This document shows positions 9,826 through 22,160 of a stretch of 64,000 nt of DNA, one piece after another (position 1 is the first letter of the stretch; each line of letters starts with the position of its first letter). This DNA is from Filosporella fistucella (Eukaryota; Ascomycota; Leotiomycetes; Helotiales). The notes beneath the pieces are model-generated. The model searched no databases. It was not told where the DNA came from and saw only the letters and a list, made by a program, of their open reading frames with translations. The position numbers were made by a program, and so were the translations under genes. The stretch covers positions 868,001 to 932,000 of the forward strand of contig JAQJZZ010000020.1 in assembly GCA_030077755.1 (NCBI GenBank). Direction: 5' to 3'.

Positions 9826-12800
9826 ATGCGCAACCTCAGAAATACCAAATTCTCACCCTGGGCTGCCCCCCCTCAGTTCGAGGAAGCATCTTTGACAGCC
9901 GCGACTTGGGATACAGCTAATGACTCTGTAATATGCACTTTTGGGCCAACCGAAACGAACACCCTCATACAACTTGTAAGAGTCAGCATAGAGCCAAATT
10001 CTGAGTATGTACGCCCAGAAAAAATACCCAGAACTCTGAAACTAAATTGAGTTGCAGTGAGCACACTGTGATCACTTCATGGGATGCCCCATGTCCAAAT
10101 CCTGAACTCACTTGCGATGAGATTTTAAGTCTTCATTATTTCGGAGACAGTCAAACAGCATGCCTCGTCTTGGCGGGCGGCGACATCGTCGTCGTGAGAG
10201 AGGAACCTCTTGCTGGAGAAGATAGGATTGAGATTGTAGGATCAGTTGATGCAGGTATTACAGGTGCGAGATGGTCACCTGACGAAGAACTTCTCGCGAT
10301 CACCACGAAAGCAGACACAGTCGTTTTCATGAGCAGAAGTTTCGAAGGAGTCACAGATGTTTCAATGGTACCCGAGGACCTCAAAGCTTCCAACCATGTA
10401 TCAGTCGGCTGGGGTAAGAAGGAAACACAATTCCAGGGAAGAGGAGCCAAAGCCATGAGAGATCCCACAATGCCAGAAAAGATCGATGAAGGTGTGCTAA
10501 GTCTGAATGATGATTCTAGGACTAGAATAAGCTGGAGGGGAGACGGAGCGTACCTTGCCATTTCTAAGATTGAGGGAGATTCCAGACGTTTAATTCGAGT
10601 CTATTCGAGAGAAGGGGTGCTTGATAGCGTGAGTGAACCAGTGGATGGCTTGGAAGGTGCTCTGAGTTGGAGACCAGCAGGCAATCTTATTGCTGGTGTT
10701 CAGAGACTTCAGGACCGAGTTGATGTAGTATTCTTCGAACGCAATGGGCTACGACATGGCCAATTTAGCCTTCGACTCACCCCTGAGCAATTCCAGGCGC
10801 AGGCTCACAACATAAGTCTGCATTGGAACTCTGACTCCACAGTTTTAGCGGTATCCATGCCAAGCATAACCCAGCTTTGGACCATGGGTAACTATCATTG
10901 GTATCTGAAGCAGGAGATTACAACAGCGAAGCTGCTCCCAACATCCCCTTTAATATGGCATCCAGAAAAGGCACTCCGGCTACTCACAGTCTCAGGTGAG
11001 TTTGCAATCAATGGCAATATCCAAACAGGTACTGATATAGTTGGAGGTCAACCAGATGTGGGTGTTACAGTTCTTGATTACATCTTTTGGGTAGCTCGGT
11101 CATCAACTTCACCACCAAATGATCATGGTGCTGTGGCCGTGGTAGATGGACACACCGTCAAAGTGACACCGATGCGAGTGGCCAATATACCACCGCCCAT
11201 GTCATTACATGAGATGGAAGCGCCTACAAATGTTACAGATGTTGCAATCAATGCCGATTGCTCAGTAATTGCTATATTGCACCGAGAAGGCATCTCAGTA
11301 TTCGAATGGAAGAATATTACCGACCCCTCCTCGATACCTACACTTACAGGGCGAATAACTTTCAAAGATGGTTTATCAACAGATACTCTCCATCAGCAAA
11401 TTTCGTTTGGCGCCGACGGCGAGATATGCGTCTTACACAGGAATTCGGAGACTTCCAGTTTGAAGCGATTCTGCTTTGACGATGATACTGGGCGGATGGA
11501 AGCTCAGTCACCCGACGTCGTGTCATCCTCCAACATCTGTTCACTATCTTACTTCTCCTCTGGGGGCGTTACGATTCCATTTACTCAAGGAAAAGCAGGA
11601 GAAATACAGAGCTTCGCAGAGGAGAGAGAGTGGCCTTCCCACTGCAGCTTTCCATCATATCTCCCTTGGGTTGAAGTCGCCGGCGAGGACGATCCGATTG
11701 CCTTTGGAATGTCTGAGAATGGGCATTTATATGCAAACTCACGACTATTAGTGAAGAACTGTACCTCATTCTTGTTAACGCCAGCACACCTCATCTTCAC
11801 GACCACGACACACTTACTAAAATTCATTCATATAACCGATGCTAATGGTAAATTAGAGGTGTCATTAGATTATTGGATATGCTGACACGTATCTAGATCT
11901 TGAAGTACCCCCAGATGACCCAGAAAAAGATGAACGATGCAGAAGTATTGAACGTGGTGCCCGTTTAGTGACTGCAATGCCAACATCCCTCAATCTTGTT
12001 CTGCAGATGCCAAGAGGAAATCTCGAAACCATCTTCCCTCGCGCCATGGTCGTTGCGGGTATTCGGAAACTTATTGAGGAAAATAATTACAAAAAAGCAT
12101 TCACACATTGTAGGACTCAAAGAGTCGATATGAATATTCTTTACGACCACGAACCCGCACAGTTCCTTGCCAACGTCGAAACTTTCATCGACCAAGTCAA
12201 GAAGATTACATACATTGACTTATTCTTGTCATCGCTAAGGTAGTACTGACCTACTTTGTTGCACAATGAAGCTAATACATTTGACAGAGAAGAGGATGTC
12301 TCACAGACAATGTATAAGGAAACCCGAGCCAAGAAGTATATTGGAAACGGAGACCCCGATGACAACGCCAAGAGTGCGGGTACCCAGCCTGATATAGCAA
12401 TTGGGAAGATATCCAAGGTCAATAGAATATGTGATGCGGTCCTAGAAGCTCTCAATACAAGAGCATCCACCAATCTACAGAATATCATCACAGCAAATGT
12501 TTGTAAATCTCCTCCGGCATTGGAAGATGGCTTGCTAGTCGTGTCTGGTCTCATGAAAGACGACCCAGAAATGGCAGATAAAGCTGTCGAACACATATGC
12601 TTTTTGGCAGATGTCAATAGGCTATATGATAATGCCCTTGGCCTTTACAATCTGGATTTGGCTCTTCTAGTTGCCCAGCAATCCCAGAAAGACCCTCGAG
12701 AGTATTTGCCATTCATGCAAAACTTGCAAGAAATGTCCGAGCTTCGCCGACGCTTCAGTATCGATGACCATTTAGACCGAAATGTCAAGGCACTTGGACA

Positions 12801-13980
12801 TCTCCATGAATTGGATGCTTTCACTGAATTGCAAGCATACACTCAAAAGCATGTCTTATATAAATCATCTCTTGCCCTGTACCGCTACAATCCAGCACGA
12901 CATGCTACTCTCACAGATCTTTATGCTCAATATCTCGAGTCCAATTCTTCATTCAAGGAGGCAGGCTTAGCTTACGAATCTCTCAACAATTACGCCAAAG
13001 CTACATCATGTTACCTCTCTTCAGGTCCCTCCTGCTGGCGTGAGACTCTGTTCTGTGCTCTTTCTCAAACACCTCCATTATCAGGGCCATCGCTGACTGG
13101 TCTCGCCACATCTCTCTACGACGCCCTAGTCGAAGGGAAAGATTACTATGCTGCAGCAACCATCCAGCTCGATTACCTCTCCTCTATCCACAGTGCCTGC
13201 CGTGCTTACTGCCGCGGTTATTTCTTTGCAGACGCTCTGCATCTTATCGCATTGAAGCAAAAGCCAGAACTCCTCGAAGAAGTGATCGATCCAGGTCTCG
13301 GCGACGCTCTCGCCTCCTCTACTGAATTACTCTCGGAATGTAGAGCTCAGCTGTTAGCTCAAGTACCTCGTATCCGAGAATTGAGAGCAAAAGCTCTTGC
13401 TGATCCCTTAGCTTTCTATGAAGGCGAGAGAGGAGGTGATGGAGAGGTGCCAGATGATGTGAGTGTAGCTGCCAGCTCACGCTTGAGCACCAATAGAAGT
13501 TTGTTTACGAGGTATACTGGGAAAGGAAGTCAGGGGCAGAGTATTGGGACTGCAGGGACGGGTGTTAGTAGAGCGACGAGCAAAAATCGGAGGAGAGAAG
13601 AGAGGAAGAGGGCTAGGGGGAAGAAGGGAAGTGTGTATGAGGAAGAATATCTTGTTGCTAGCGTGGGAAGACTGATTGAGAGGGTTGAGAGTGTCAGGGA
13701 CGAGGTTGGGAGACTTATCGAGGGCTTGGTGAGGAGAGGGATGTGGGAGCGGGCAAGAGCTATCGAGGGTGCTTTGGCAGAAGTGGTGGGTATGTGTAAG
13801 GCGTGTGTGCCGGAAGTTTATGGCGTGGAGGAGCCTGTAAAGTTTGAGGCGACCGAGGAAGATGAATATCGACCTGTGGGTGCAGATGCGGTGCTTCACG
13901 AGAGCTTGACGGCAGCAGGGAAGAAAAAGGAACCTCCTGTCATTGCGGCTTTTGATAGACTTGCTTTACTAGGCACGTAA
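9826..13980 (+). CDS. ELP1: Elongator complex subunit 1 (IKI3 family)
   Basis: Four exons (9826-10004, 10058-11847, 11897-12239, 12288-13980) give about 1334 residues, the usual size. The N-terminal two thirds form the WD40-like propeller region of IKI3; examples are VDAGITGARWSPDEELLAI and the block around FQGRGAKAMRDPTMP. The C-terminal half is the helical repeat region (AVLEALNTR; PREYLPFMQNLQ; LYRYNPARHATLTDLYAQYL). A basic, disordered insert near the end contains SKNRRREERKRARGKKGS, which corresponds in position to the tRNA-binding basic region of yeast Elp1. Elp1 is the scaffold of the cytoplasmic Elongator complex, which makes the cm5/mcm5 modification on wobble uridines of tRNAs. The first true ATG of the frame is at 9826; the frame is open six codons earlier from a TTG. 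Confidence 0.95.
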
Positions 13981-14115
13981 AAGTTCATAGATTGCAATAA
14001 AATGATTTATAAGATACAGATTCCATACCAAGAAGAGAGTCTAGTCCTGTCTGTATGTCATTTTACAACGCCAACCATGCCCATGCTGTACAGTCCTTTC
14101 TACATATCATACACA

Positions 14116-15280
14116 TCATGCTGCCAACAGTTCCGGTGACCCGCCTACTTTCGATACACCAGCCGCATGGAAGGCCAACTGTTGCTTTTTTGCAATCACT
14201 TGTCCAATTCGTTCCAACATCTCCGCCGTCAGCTGTCCCTTGCCCTTAGCCTTTCTCAATTGTCGTTCCCTTCTGTTGATATCCTTCAATGGAGTCCGCA
14301 TCTGGTCTGACAATTTCTTCTTGAGCGCTGCCTGTCTGTCTTCCTCCATCTTCGCTGCAATGTATTCCGGTTCGTGTCTGGTTCGGAAGATAGAGTATTT
14401 GTTTCTCAACTCGTCAATGACACTTCCTGGCATTGGAGGTGTGCGTAGCGTAGGCATGAAAGTCTTTGTATCGACATCAATTCTTAGCGTATCGCATTCA
14501 GCGTCCTTCTTTTCTTTGGGCTCCTGCTTGGGCCATGGAATCACGACATCGAGGCCAGGTATGTAGCGAGACCATTTCTTGATGCCCAAATGTCTGTCAA
14601 ACCAGAGTTTCCCACCGACCACTTTCTTGACGATTACATCTCTGGTGGCCCCTGTTTCGGGGTCTGATAGAGGGAACACGAGGCGGATTTTGTCGAGGCC
14701 AATGGGTTCTTCGACAGTGTATACCGGGCGTTCAGCTTGCCCCTCAACCTCCAACATCCATTGCGGGACTGCTACATCCATCTGAAGTTACCAAATTAGT
14801 TTACTGGTGGATGCAACAGAGTCTTGGGGGAGATCATACCAGATTGAGCCCAGTCACAGTACATTCTCCTCTTCGGCGATCAATTTCCTTGATAGTTCCA
14901 ATTTTTCCTTTGTCTCTACCCTCTAGCAGCACAACTCTGTCATTTGGCACTAGATTCAGATATCTTCCTCCCCAGATATTCAACAAGGGCTGTTTCTCTT
15001 TGTCTGCCAGAAGCGGCCCGTGGATTCTGTTTTGGCTGACAGTTGCATATTTTTCCTTCATGTCACCAACATCTCGTCTCGGAGCAAGAGGGCCCAATTC
15101 CCAGTCTTCTCTCCTGTTCGCCTGTGTCTCCTTCAATGCCTTGATCTCCTGTCTGTTGGTGTATACAGTCTGCTCGCGATTGTTCTTCCGCCGTTGGAAG
15201 AAGGTTTTCTCTTTCTTCTTAGCAAGCCTTCGGGCGGCTTGCTTCTCCGCCATGATAGTACGCCGGATTACCTTCTGCAT
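14116..15280 (-). CDS. MRPL40: mitochondrial large-subunit ribosomal protein uL24m
   Basis: Two exons (15280-14840, 14781-14116) give about 368 residues. The protein starts with a basic N-terminus rich in Lys and Arg. Then follows a KOW-type motif region: LNLVPNDRVVLLEGRDKGKI, GTIKEIDRRRGECTVTGLN, and VEEPIGLDKIRLVFPLSDPE. A C-terminal fungal extension carries RHEPEYIAAKMEEDRQ. This layout is that of fungal mitochondrial ribosomal protein L24 (yeast MrpL40), which sits in the mitoribosome large subunit near the exit tunnel. It is convergent with ELP1 across about 135 bp. The family call is firm; the symbol follows the yeast orthologue. Confidence 0.9.
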
Positions 15281-17298
15281 GATTGCAGGGAGGGGGAGGT
15301 CGAAGGGGCGTGGATTTGAATACGTCTATTGAGGCTCATGAGGGCACTTTTTTGACGAGCTTCCAATATTTGGTCTTGGCAAGCTAATATCAAACCCCCT
15401 GTTATGCTCACGTGACGCTATATTTTTGTCGGGAATTACATGGGCAGAAACCGCTTCCCTTCTGATTTACTGATTTTACGAGCGATGATATCTAGCGTGC
15501 TCACAAGATTCGAAGCTGAACAGGAAAGATATGATTTTCATAGGGCTGAGGGATGAAGAAGGATTCTGTAGGAATTCGCGTTGATATCGTTTGCCATCCC
15601 CGAATAGTCTTGGCGCCAGACAAGTCTAGGCCTGTGCTTGACATTCAAGTGGTCCGGGTACGAAAGCAATACGGAGAGACCTGCAATTTACGTCCTCTTG
15701 CCATGACTCCATGTAAGAAACACGTTAACAGAAAATCTGTGACAGACAGATGGAGGATAATTATTTGATGCAAAAGTCATGTACCGTCACCTGTCTATGT
15801 CGCATCTCCCAATGCGATGGGTTGCGTTCGGGAAGTCCTTAAAGTCCTTAAGAGTCCTTCAAAGTCATGGAACTGCGTCTAAATTTCTCGTCTAGCCTGC
15901 GCCTCATGCTGTCGTGGGCTATGGAGCAACGGGGAAACGGAATCAATTGGACAGGCCGATGCAGATTCAGAATGCATACTAGAGCATAGGATAGCATGTC
16001 ACTCAGCTGTACAAGGGCTTGGAAGCTACTACGAGTGGTGGCTCGGAGTTTGTTGTTGCAGCCGTAGATCTTTCATATGCGAATCCATTTCCAAGGCGAG
16101 CGAGACCCAAATGCCATTTCCGAGTCAGGCATATATTGTACGAAATACCCTTGGCAGTCTCTCGGTGATGGAGGTTGGTATCGGTACAGCAGCATACGAG
16201 TTCTGTACGAATTCGCTGATCAAAATTGCACGCCACTGGATGATAGCCAGTTTTCATACCTGCATGAGTACCTTAGACTTGTCTTTTCTTGAGACGAGAT
16301 GATAGATGAAATGGAATAAAATAAAGGAAGCTTCGTTATTCAAGTCAAGCTATTCTGAGACTCGGGTTTTAATCTAGGGTCTAGGAGGTTGTTTCATAGC
16401 TCCATAATGAGAATACAAAACGAAAACACCACATCTTTCAATACTTCTAGAGAGTGCCTATTCCAACAGATGATCTGATTGCTGAGCAACTCAACCAATA
16501 GACTATATACCAAGTATAATACATTGCTTTTCCACAGCATCCTCGGTCGGGCCTCCAGAGGTCATACAAAGTCCTACTGCATGAAAATGTATGGATGGAC
16601 AAAAGAGGCTTCTTGCATCGACTCCCACCACGATGACCTCGGACATTTTCAATGGCCAGACAAACTCCTCAGGCCAGACCATCACGGAGTTTCCGACGTG
16701 AATGTAAACAATGAAGCCAAACAATAACAGTGACACCTTGAAAGGCGAGGAGTCACAGAAACAATCAGGGGCTTTCCACAGGGCTTCTCCTCCGTATGAA
16801 CGGTCGAAACACAATGAAAGTTTGGGTGATTCACGGGTTGAGCTGCCTAAATCAAAGGATGCGTACAAAATTAATTATATATATCAAGCAGAAGTGTAGC
16901 GTCATTGAAGAAAACACCCTGTACAAGCCTCCTCATCATTACTACTCAGAACATAATTTGGAGACATTACCTTGCAACACAGTTGTGCAATAAAAGTCAA
17001 AACCACCAAGTTCTGACCTTCCAGCTCAATTATCAGCCGCTTCCATTTGCCTCGCCGACCCTTTGTACAGTCCGAAATCGATACTGCCCTGCCCTGCCCA
17101 CCTAGCCACTAGCTGTTTACCTCACCGGCCTTCATTGAATCCGCCCCAATAACCGTAACCTCAGGCACCTCAACGCTAACGCATCTGTCGCTCGTCGCTC
17201 TTGCCTCGTCTTGCAACTTCGACCTCAACAACCAACTGACTCCCATTCATCTCCTTCTACCATCACCACCCCGAATAACCTCGCACAAACACATCAAC
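15281..17298. other. 2-kb intergenic region upstream of RHO1
   Basis: No supportable gene. Small open frames occur on both strands without motifs. The right part (about 17100-17298) is pyrimidine-rich and leads into the RHO1 start, consistent with a CT-rich promoter and 5' leader. A short heptamer repeat lies at 15832-15867. Confidence 0.5.
15832..15867 (+). repeat. short tandem repeat of AGTCCTT
   Basis: Three copies of AGTCCTT spaced 9-10 bp apart are followed by a partial AAAGTCAT copy. The unit is too short to class; it could be a slippage product or a cluster of factor-binding sites. Confidence 0.7.
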
Positions 17299-18272
17299 AT
17301 GGCCGAAATTCGCAGAAAGCTCGTAATCGTCGGAGACGGAGCCTGCGGGAAAACCTGTCTGTTAATGTAAGTATTCCTGCATAGAGCGGTCCAGTACCTC
17401 CCAGCCTACATATGAAGAGTCCACGCATTCTAACATCTATCCAGCGTGTTTTCCAAGGGTACTTTCCCAGAGGTATGGATACTTATCCGCTGCTTCGAGT
17501 CACACGAGTTTTATAGCTATTCACGGCCATGCCGACCACACTTCCGACCTCTGTTTCTAGCTCCACAATAACCACCCGCATACGTATGTACATGATGAGA
17601 TAAGAGGCTGATCAACTTGCACTATAGGTCTATGTCCCAACTGTGTTCGAAAACTATGTTGCCGATGTCGAGGTTGATGGAAAGCACGTTGAATTAGCTC
17701 TATGGGATACAGCTGGCCAAGAAGATTATGACCGTCTCAGACCTCTTTCCTACCCAGATTCGCATGTTATCCTCATCTGCTTTGCTGTCGACTCCCCGGA
17801 TTCTCTCGATAATGTTCAGGAGAAGGTACAATAATCCCCAAACCCGTCAATTCCGTTCTCAAGATAAGCATTGACTGACACGTGCCTTTCTCTAGTGGAT
17901 TTCCGAAGTCTTGCATTTCTGCAGCGGACTACCTATCATCCTTGTCGGCTGTAAGAAGGATTTGCGTTACGACCAGAAGACCATTGAAGAGCTTCACAAG
18001 ACAAGCCAGAAGCCAGTTACCCCTGAGCAGGTAAGCCTACACCGTTCCGAGTTGGAGATTTTGTGGAAACTTTAGTCTTGGAAGTAACACATCTGCGTGT
18101 TTGACAACTGACACTTGCATAGGGTGAGGAAGTTCGCAAGAAGATTGGTGCCTACAAATACTTGGAGTGTTCAGCAAAGACAAATGAAGGTGTTCGTGAG
18201 GTTTTCGAACATGCCACTCGTGCCGCTCTCTTGACCAAGAAGAAGAAGGAGAAGAAGTGCATTGTTCTGTAA
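17299..18272 (+). CDS. RHO1: Rho1 GTPase
   Basis: Five exons (17299-17366, 17445-17472, 17628-17825, 17896-18030, 18123-18272) give about 192 residues. G-box motifs are complete: P-loop [11 protein letters not shown], effector region [13 protein letters not shown], switch [21 protein letters not shown], a GCKKDL base-specificity motif and [10 protein letters not shown]. The C-terminus is a polybasic KKKKEKK followed by the CIVL prenylation box, which favours geranylgeranylation. Rho1 activates beta-1,3-glucan synthase and protein kinase C in the cell-wall integrity pathway and organises actin at growing tips. The start codon lies in a strong fungal context (AACATGGCC). All intron ends are canonical. 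Confidence 0.98.
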
Positions 18273-19552
18273 ACATACCATTATCGACCTTTCTTTTTCT
18301 AATGCGATCGGATTCTCCTACACGACTCTTGTGATGGGTGATATGGATGCTTAAGGATGGAACTTTGTGCTTGCAGTATTGTTGCATAGCCTCCTTTCGG
18401 CATTGATCTATCGTATCTGATACACATCGAAACCTCACAATCCTCGCTGAGCTGGCCATCATACCTATCATACCCGATGCTTGCGAAGCACTCTTATTCT
18501 CGTCTCTTGGTTCGGACACATCTGGCATAGGGGTTGCTTCTCTGTGCTACGCTATTTCTTCCCTGTCTCATTGAATGCGTTTTTGCAAGATCTTTGTGTC
18601 TCTTTCTCTCTTGCAATCAGAGTGGTTCTGAATCGCAAGGCTATTGTCATAGTGCTATGTCTCTTCTTTGGTGCTTTATCGCGAGGGCTGGCCGGGAGAC
18701 TGATGCGCATTTTGTACGGTGTAATAGCAATAGGGCGTAGTCTATCAAGAGATGATTTGAGAATTACATTTACTTGATTTGGGAGAGTCTGATTTCATCT
18801 TATCTGGAACTTGGCGTAAAGAGTTCTAATTTTGGCCGGCAATGAAGTGATTGAAATGTGATACGAATAGCCTGTGTTGAAATCAAGGTTGTGGTCATGA
18901 AGCTGACGATATCCCGGTTCCAATTTTGGCAGGCAGGGAGAACTGAGGCTTAGAGTCCTGTGATTGGGTATTCCTAATTCGCTATGACAACTACCAAAGT
19001 CAACATCTCAGCTTTGTTGTTGGTTATGCCGAGGTCATTACTGAAATGAGCTTTCCACAACTTCACATCCAGGATTTGTCTGTCGGTTTACTTTCTTGTC
19101 CGCCGGCGCCTTCGACTACCCAACGGTCTGGACTTTCTTTTACTCTGAGCTTTGAGCTTGAATCTCCTCTACTCAGGGTGGGTTGGTTTAACTACTCCTC
19201 CTAAAGTTCCAGAGGGCTTACCCTCATTGCATGTTTTCTTTCCTGTGCTCTTCATGTCACACTTTCGCTGTTCTTTATTGATCTGTGTATGCAATTGCTC
19301 ATAATGACTGCAGTCTTTAGAACCTGCAAAGGTTGCCTTCTACGCTCCAGGATTGTACATCGTCTCAATCGTTTCATCAGTAACCGGAATCCTATTTCTG
19401 GTCCCAAATCCGTCGATACTCTAGCTGTGGCACCAATTTGCATTCGTGGAGTTTTTTAATTGCAAGTACTGATTTCTGCCAGTCTCCATACTTCACTATT
19501 TCACCCCTATTTTTTGTAAGCAGGAGAGAGAAAAAATGTGTCAAGACTTTGA
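18273..19552. other. intergenic region downstream of RHO1
   Basis: About 1.3 kb, mostly RHO1 3' flank. A 51-codon ATG frame on the plus strand at about 19303-19458 could be an upstream exon of the next gene, but no convincing splice joins them. Confidence 0.4.
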
Positions 19553-20020
19553 GACCAGATACAAGTGCGCCTTCATCGCCATCAAAACAGTCTATGCGAC
19601 CAATGGCTAGAGTCCTTTTATCCGGTCCACACTGGCTGCATCGACTACAAATACCCTTTCATCCAAAAGAAAATTGGCCACTATCCTCACAATTGTCTTC
19701 ATGCCGTGGTCATCGTTGACAATTTCCCTGATCCTGATCTCGAGGCTATGCGGCTAGAATCAGAGCGAAAAGCGTTCAGGGAATCTCAGAAGTATGAGAC
19801 TCACTCTGAACATGTTCTTGCTGTGTTGAATGAGCGCTCTTTGGATGAATTGCCTACGGTAGAGGAGCTGCTTTATCAGAGAGAAGTTGAGAGGGCGAGG
19901 AGGGATGAGGAGAAGGAGGCGCTACATCAGGAGGGAGTGAGGAAGCTACGTGCTCTTTATGAGAAGTGGGGATATATGTCAGTTTGGAGAGAGCTGTGCT
20001 TTCTGAGTACTGTCAATTGA
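19553..20020 (+). CDS. hypothetical acidic coiled-coil protein (5' end unresolved)
   Basis: A frame of about 155 codons with protein-like composition but no usable ATG near its beginning, so at least one upstream exon is likely. The C-terminal half is Glu/Arg-rich and probably helical or coiled coil (LERSLDELPTVEELL-like spacing and REVERARRDEEKEALHQEG). The N-terminal half has scattered Cys and His (CDQW, HTGCIDYKYP, HNCLHAV). No family is recognised. A GTAAGC donor at 19516 and a CAG acceptor ending at 19558 would allow a 43-nt intron, but the exon before it lacks a clear start. It lies about 300 bp before another small lineage-specific gene on the same strand. Confidence 0.4.
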   Translation, partial: DQIQVRLHRHQNSLCDQWLESFYPVHTGCIDYKYPFIQKKIGHYPHNCLHAVVIVDNFPDPDLEAMRLESERKAFRESQKYETHSEHVLAVLNERSLDELPTVEELLYQREVERARRDEEKEALHQEGVRKLRALYEKWGYMSVWRELCFLSTVN

Positions 20021-20323
20021 GAAAGTCACGGAAGGAACGAGGCGGTGGGGTAGCAATGGGCCAGGGAAGTGAGAGCTTGAGAGAAGGATGTGGAACGAGA
20101 GGATGGTGAATTTAGATTCTGGTATGATGGAGTCTAAGTGAATTGTCGGTAACAGAAATAAAGCATACGAACCTTCCCTTTAAGAGAATTTGATGAAAGT
20201 ATCCTTGAGATTAAAAATCTAAGCGACCCCCTTAAACTTATAACCTCGCCTTTCCTCCTTCGGTCCTCAACCTCCACCACCAAAAAACATACAATCCACA
20301 CAGCTCCACCCAACATTCTCAAA

Positions 20324-21021
20324 ATGTGTATCCAAACTCTCCAAATCTACCGCCAATGCCGCTGCACCATTCACAGATACAACATCTGCTCGTCCCACGT
20401 CCTGACCACGCGTGCCCAACAAAACAATGATCCCTGCCCAAACATCGAGTACCGCACCGTGGAATTCAAGTCCCGCTGCGATGGCTTCGCATGTAAAGGC
20501 GAGCAGGAAATCTATGTCTTCGAGGACTGGGCTCGGAGGGGTGAGGGAAAGAAGGTGGATTTTGAGTTTACGGAAAGGGATGTTGATAGGGGAAAAGGGT
20601 GTTGGGGTGGGGGGTATCATAGGAGGCATTTTTGTGGGATGGGTGGGAGGAGCGAGAGGGCTTGGAGACATGTGGTTTGTTTGAATTTTCATTTCTTTTT
20701 CTCATTTACATTTCTATTTACTCTTCTATTTGATTTGATTTGAGCTAACGAGAGTAGCTGAGTGAAGATGAGCTTGCAGCCAGGCCATCGAAGAAGAAAG
20801 GGAAGGGCGTAAAGGCTGAGGAAGAGGATGAAGTCGAGATTAAGCAGGAGCCAATGGTGAGTGTCACGTTCTATTTCAGACAGTATTGCTGATCTTTGTA
20901 GTCACCTAGAGAATACATGGATGAAGAATCTATTGATGACAGTCGACACTTCGCAAGAGAATCGCCAGTTATTAAGAAGGAACCAGGAGTAGATGAATTG
21001 GACGACGTTGAGATGTCGTGA
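20324..21021 (+). CDS. small Cys-containing protein with acidic SUMO-motif tail
   Basis: Three exons (20324-20674, 20758-20856, 20902-21021), all phase 0, give about 189 residues. The first ~115 residues contain spaced Cys and His (CRCTIHRYNICSSH, CPNIEY, CDGFACKG, HRRHFCG), a pattern seen in many unnamed fungal proteins that may bind a metal. The tail is acidic and charged (KKKGKGVKAEEEDEVEIKQ). It has two psi-K-x-E type SUMO-acceptor consensus sites, IKQE and IKKE, each followed by Pro. A nuclear location is plausible but inferred. The ATG at 20324 follows a pyrimidine-rich, AC-rich leader. Function unknown. Confidence 0.7.
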
Positions 21022-22160
21022 GTGATGGAAGTTTTACGGCTGGCGTTATTGGCGTCATGGTCATGGAATTTTCCGGGAGTTGTCAGGGATGCGTAGCATA
21101 GAGGGCATTAAGATATCAAGGATTGATATCAAGGCGTTGCGTGTCCTAAGTAGCTCTCGTTCCAGGTTTTGAGAGAATGAAAATTCTTTCATCAAAATTC
21201 GCCGGCGCCCCCATATTCAAAGGTCGAAATTTTGACGGGATGTAACAGAAAGTAGATTCTGAAAACTGATAAAAGATATATCAGCCGACATCATCGGGCA
21301 TCGAAGAATAGGGTACAACGCCAGATTCTAGTAAGCACTTGGAGATGACATTCAATATGCGCTGAATTAGTTCTGAGCGGGATACCTAGACTTTTAAACC
21401 CAGACTTCTCATGCGATGTGGGAGTTAATGGCTGAATCTCGGTTGACTGATCTAATTCCAAGGGTGATAACTTAGAAAGATTGGCATTTTGTAAAACAAT
21501 AGCGCCTTAAAGATAGCGTCCTCAACAGTACACAGGCAGGTAACTCATATTTGTTTTTCACCACATCCCTATCATTCTATAACAAACCTCTTCCACATAT
21601 TCTCACCTCTATACTTCTCTTCTCCCAGGGACACTCCTCGTAGAACTTCTTCATTATAATTCTCTTGCAGAATCCTCCTCTTTCATCCCTGCACATCTCT
21701 GATAGGCTCTATCCAACACGTCAACTATTCTAACTCAAAGCCATGATTCTACTTCCAGGCCAGATTGTGCTACAGAAAGGTAGGATCGCCTCAAGAGCGT
21801 AGGAGGTACTTCGGGCCTCTTCTGCTTGATAGTGAATGACATGGAGGAGGGTTAAAGAATTAAGCGGTGCTGAAGGGGGATATCTAAAAGGTGAAAAGGG
21901 GGTTAAGCGAGGAGATGAGGTTTGTGAATTAGTGGATAGGCAGGTAAGTTCGAGCTATGAATTTGAGTTTTTTGGTCAGCTAGGAGTTTATATGAGTAGC
22001 TCATGAACCATACTATACATAGACGAATAGCATGCTATTTCCTTTCATCATGTCAGCCTTTTCTTTGACCCTCCTCATTAATTTCACATTAAAAGTCAGA
22101 CAACAACAGTCATAAACATTCAAAATCTCTTCTCATATCCTACATTCTATCATAAATCAT
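21022..22160. other. intergenic region between convergent genes
   Basis: About 1.1 kb with no gene I can support. A pyrimidine-rich tract at about 21550-21740 precedes an ATG at 21743 that opens only 19 codons. This resembles a 5' leader, but no continuing exon could be found. Confidence 0.4.

Noticed and set aside
18037..18528. 163-codon minus-strand frame over the RHO1 3' end
   Set aside because: It lies opposite the conserved last RHO1 exon and its 3' flank, with no protein pattern of its own.
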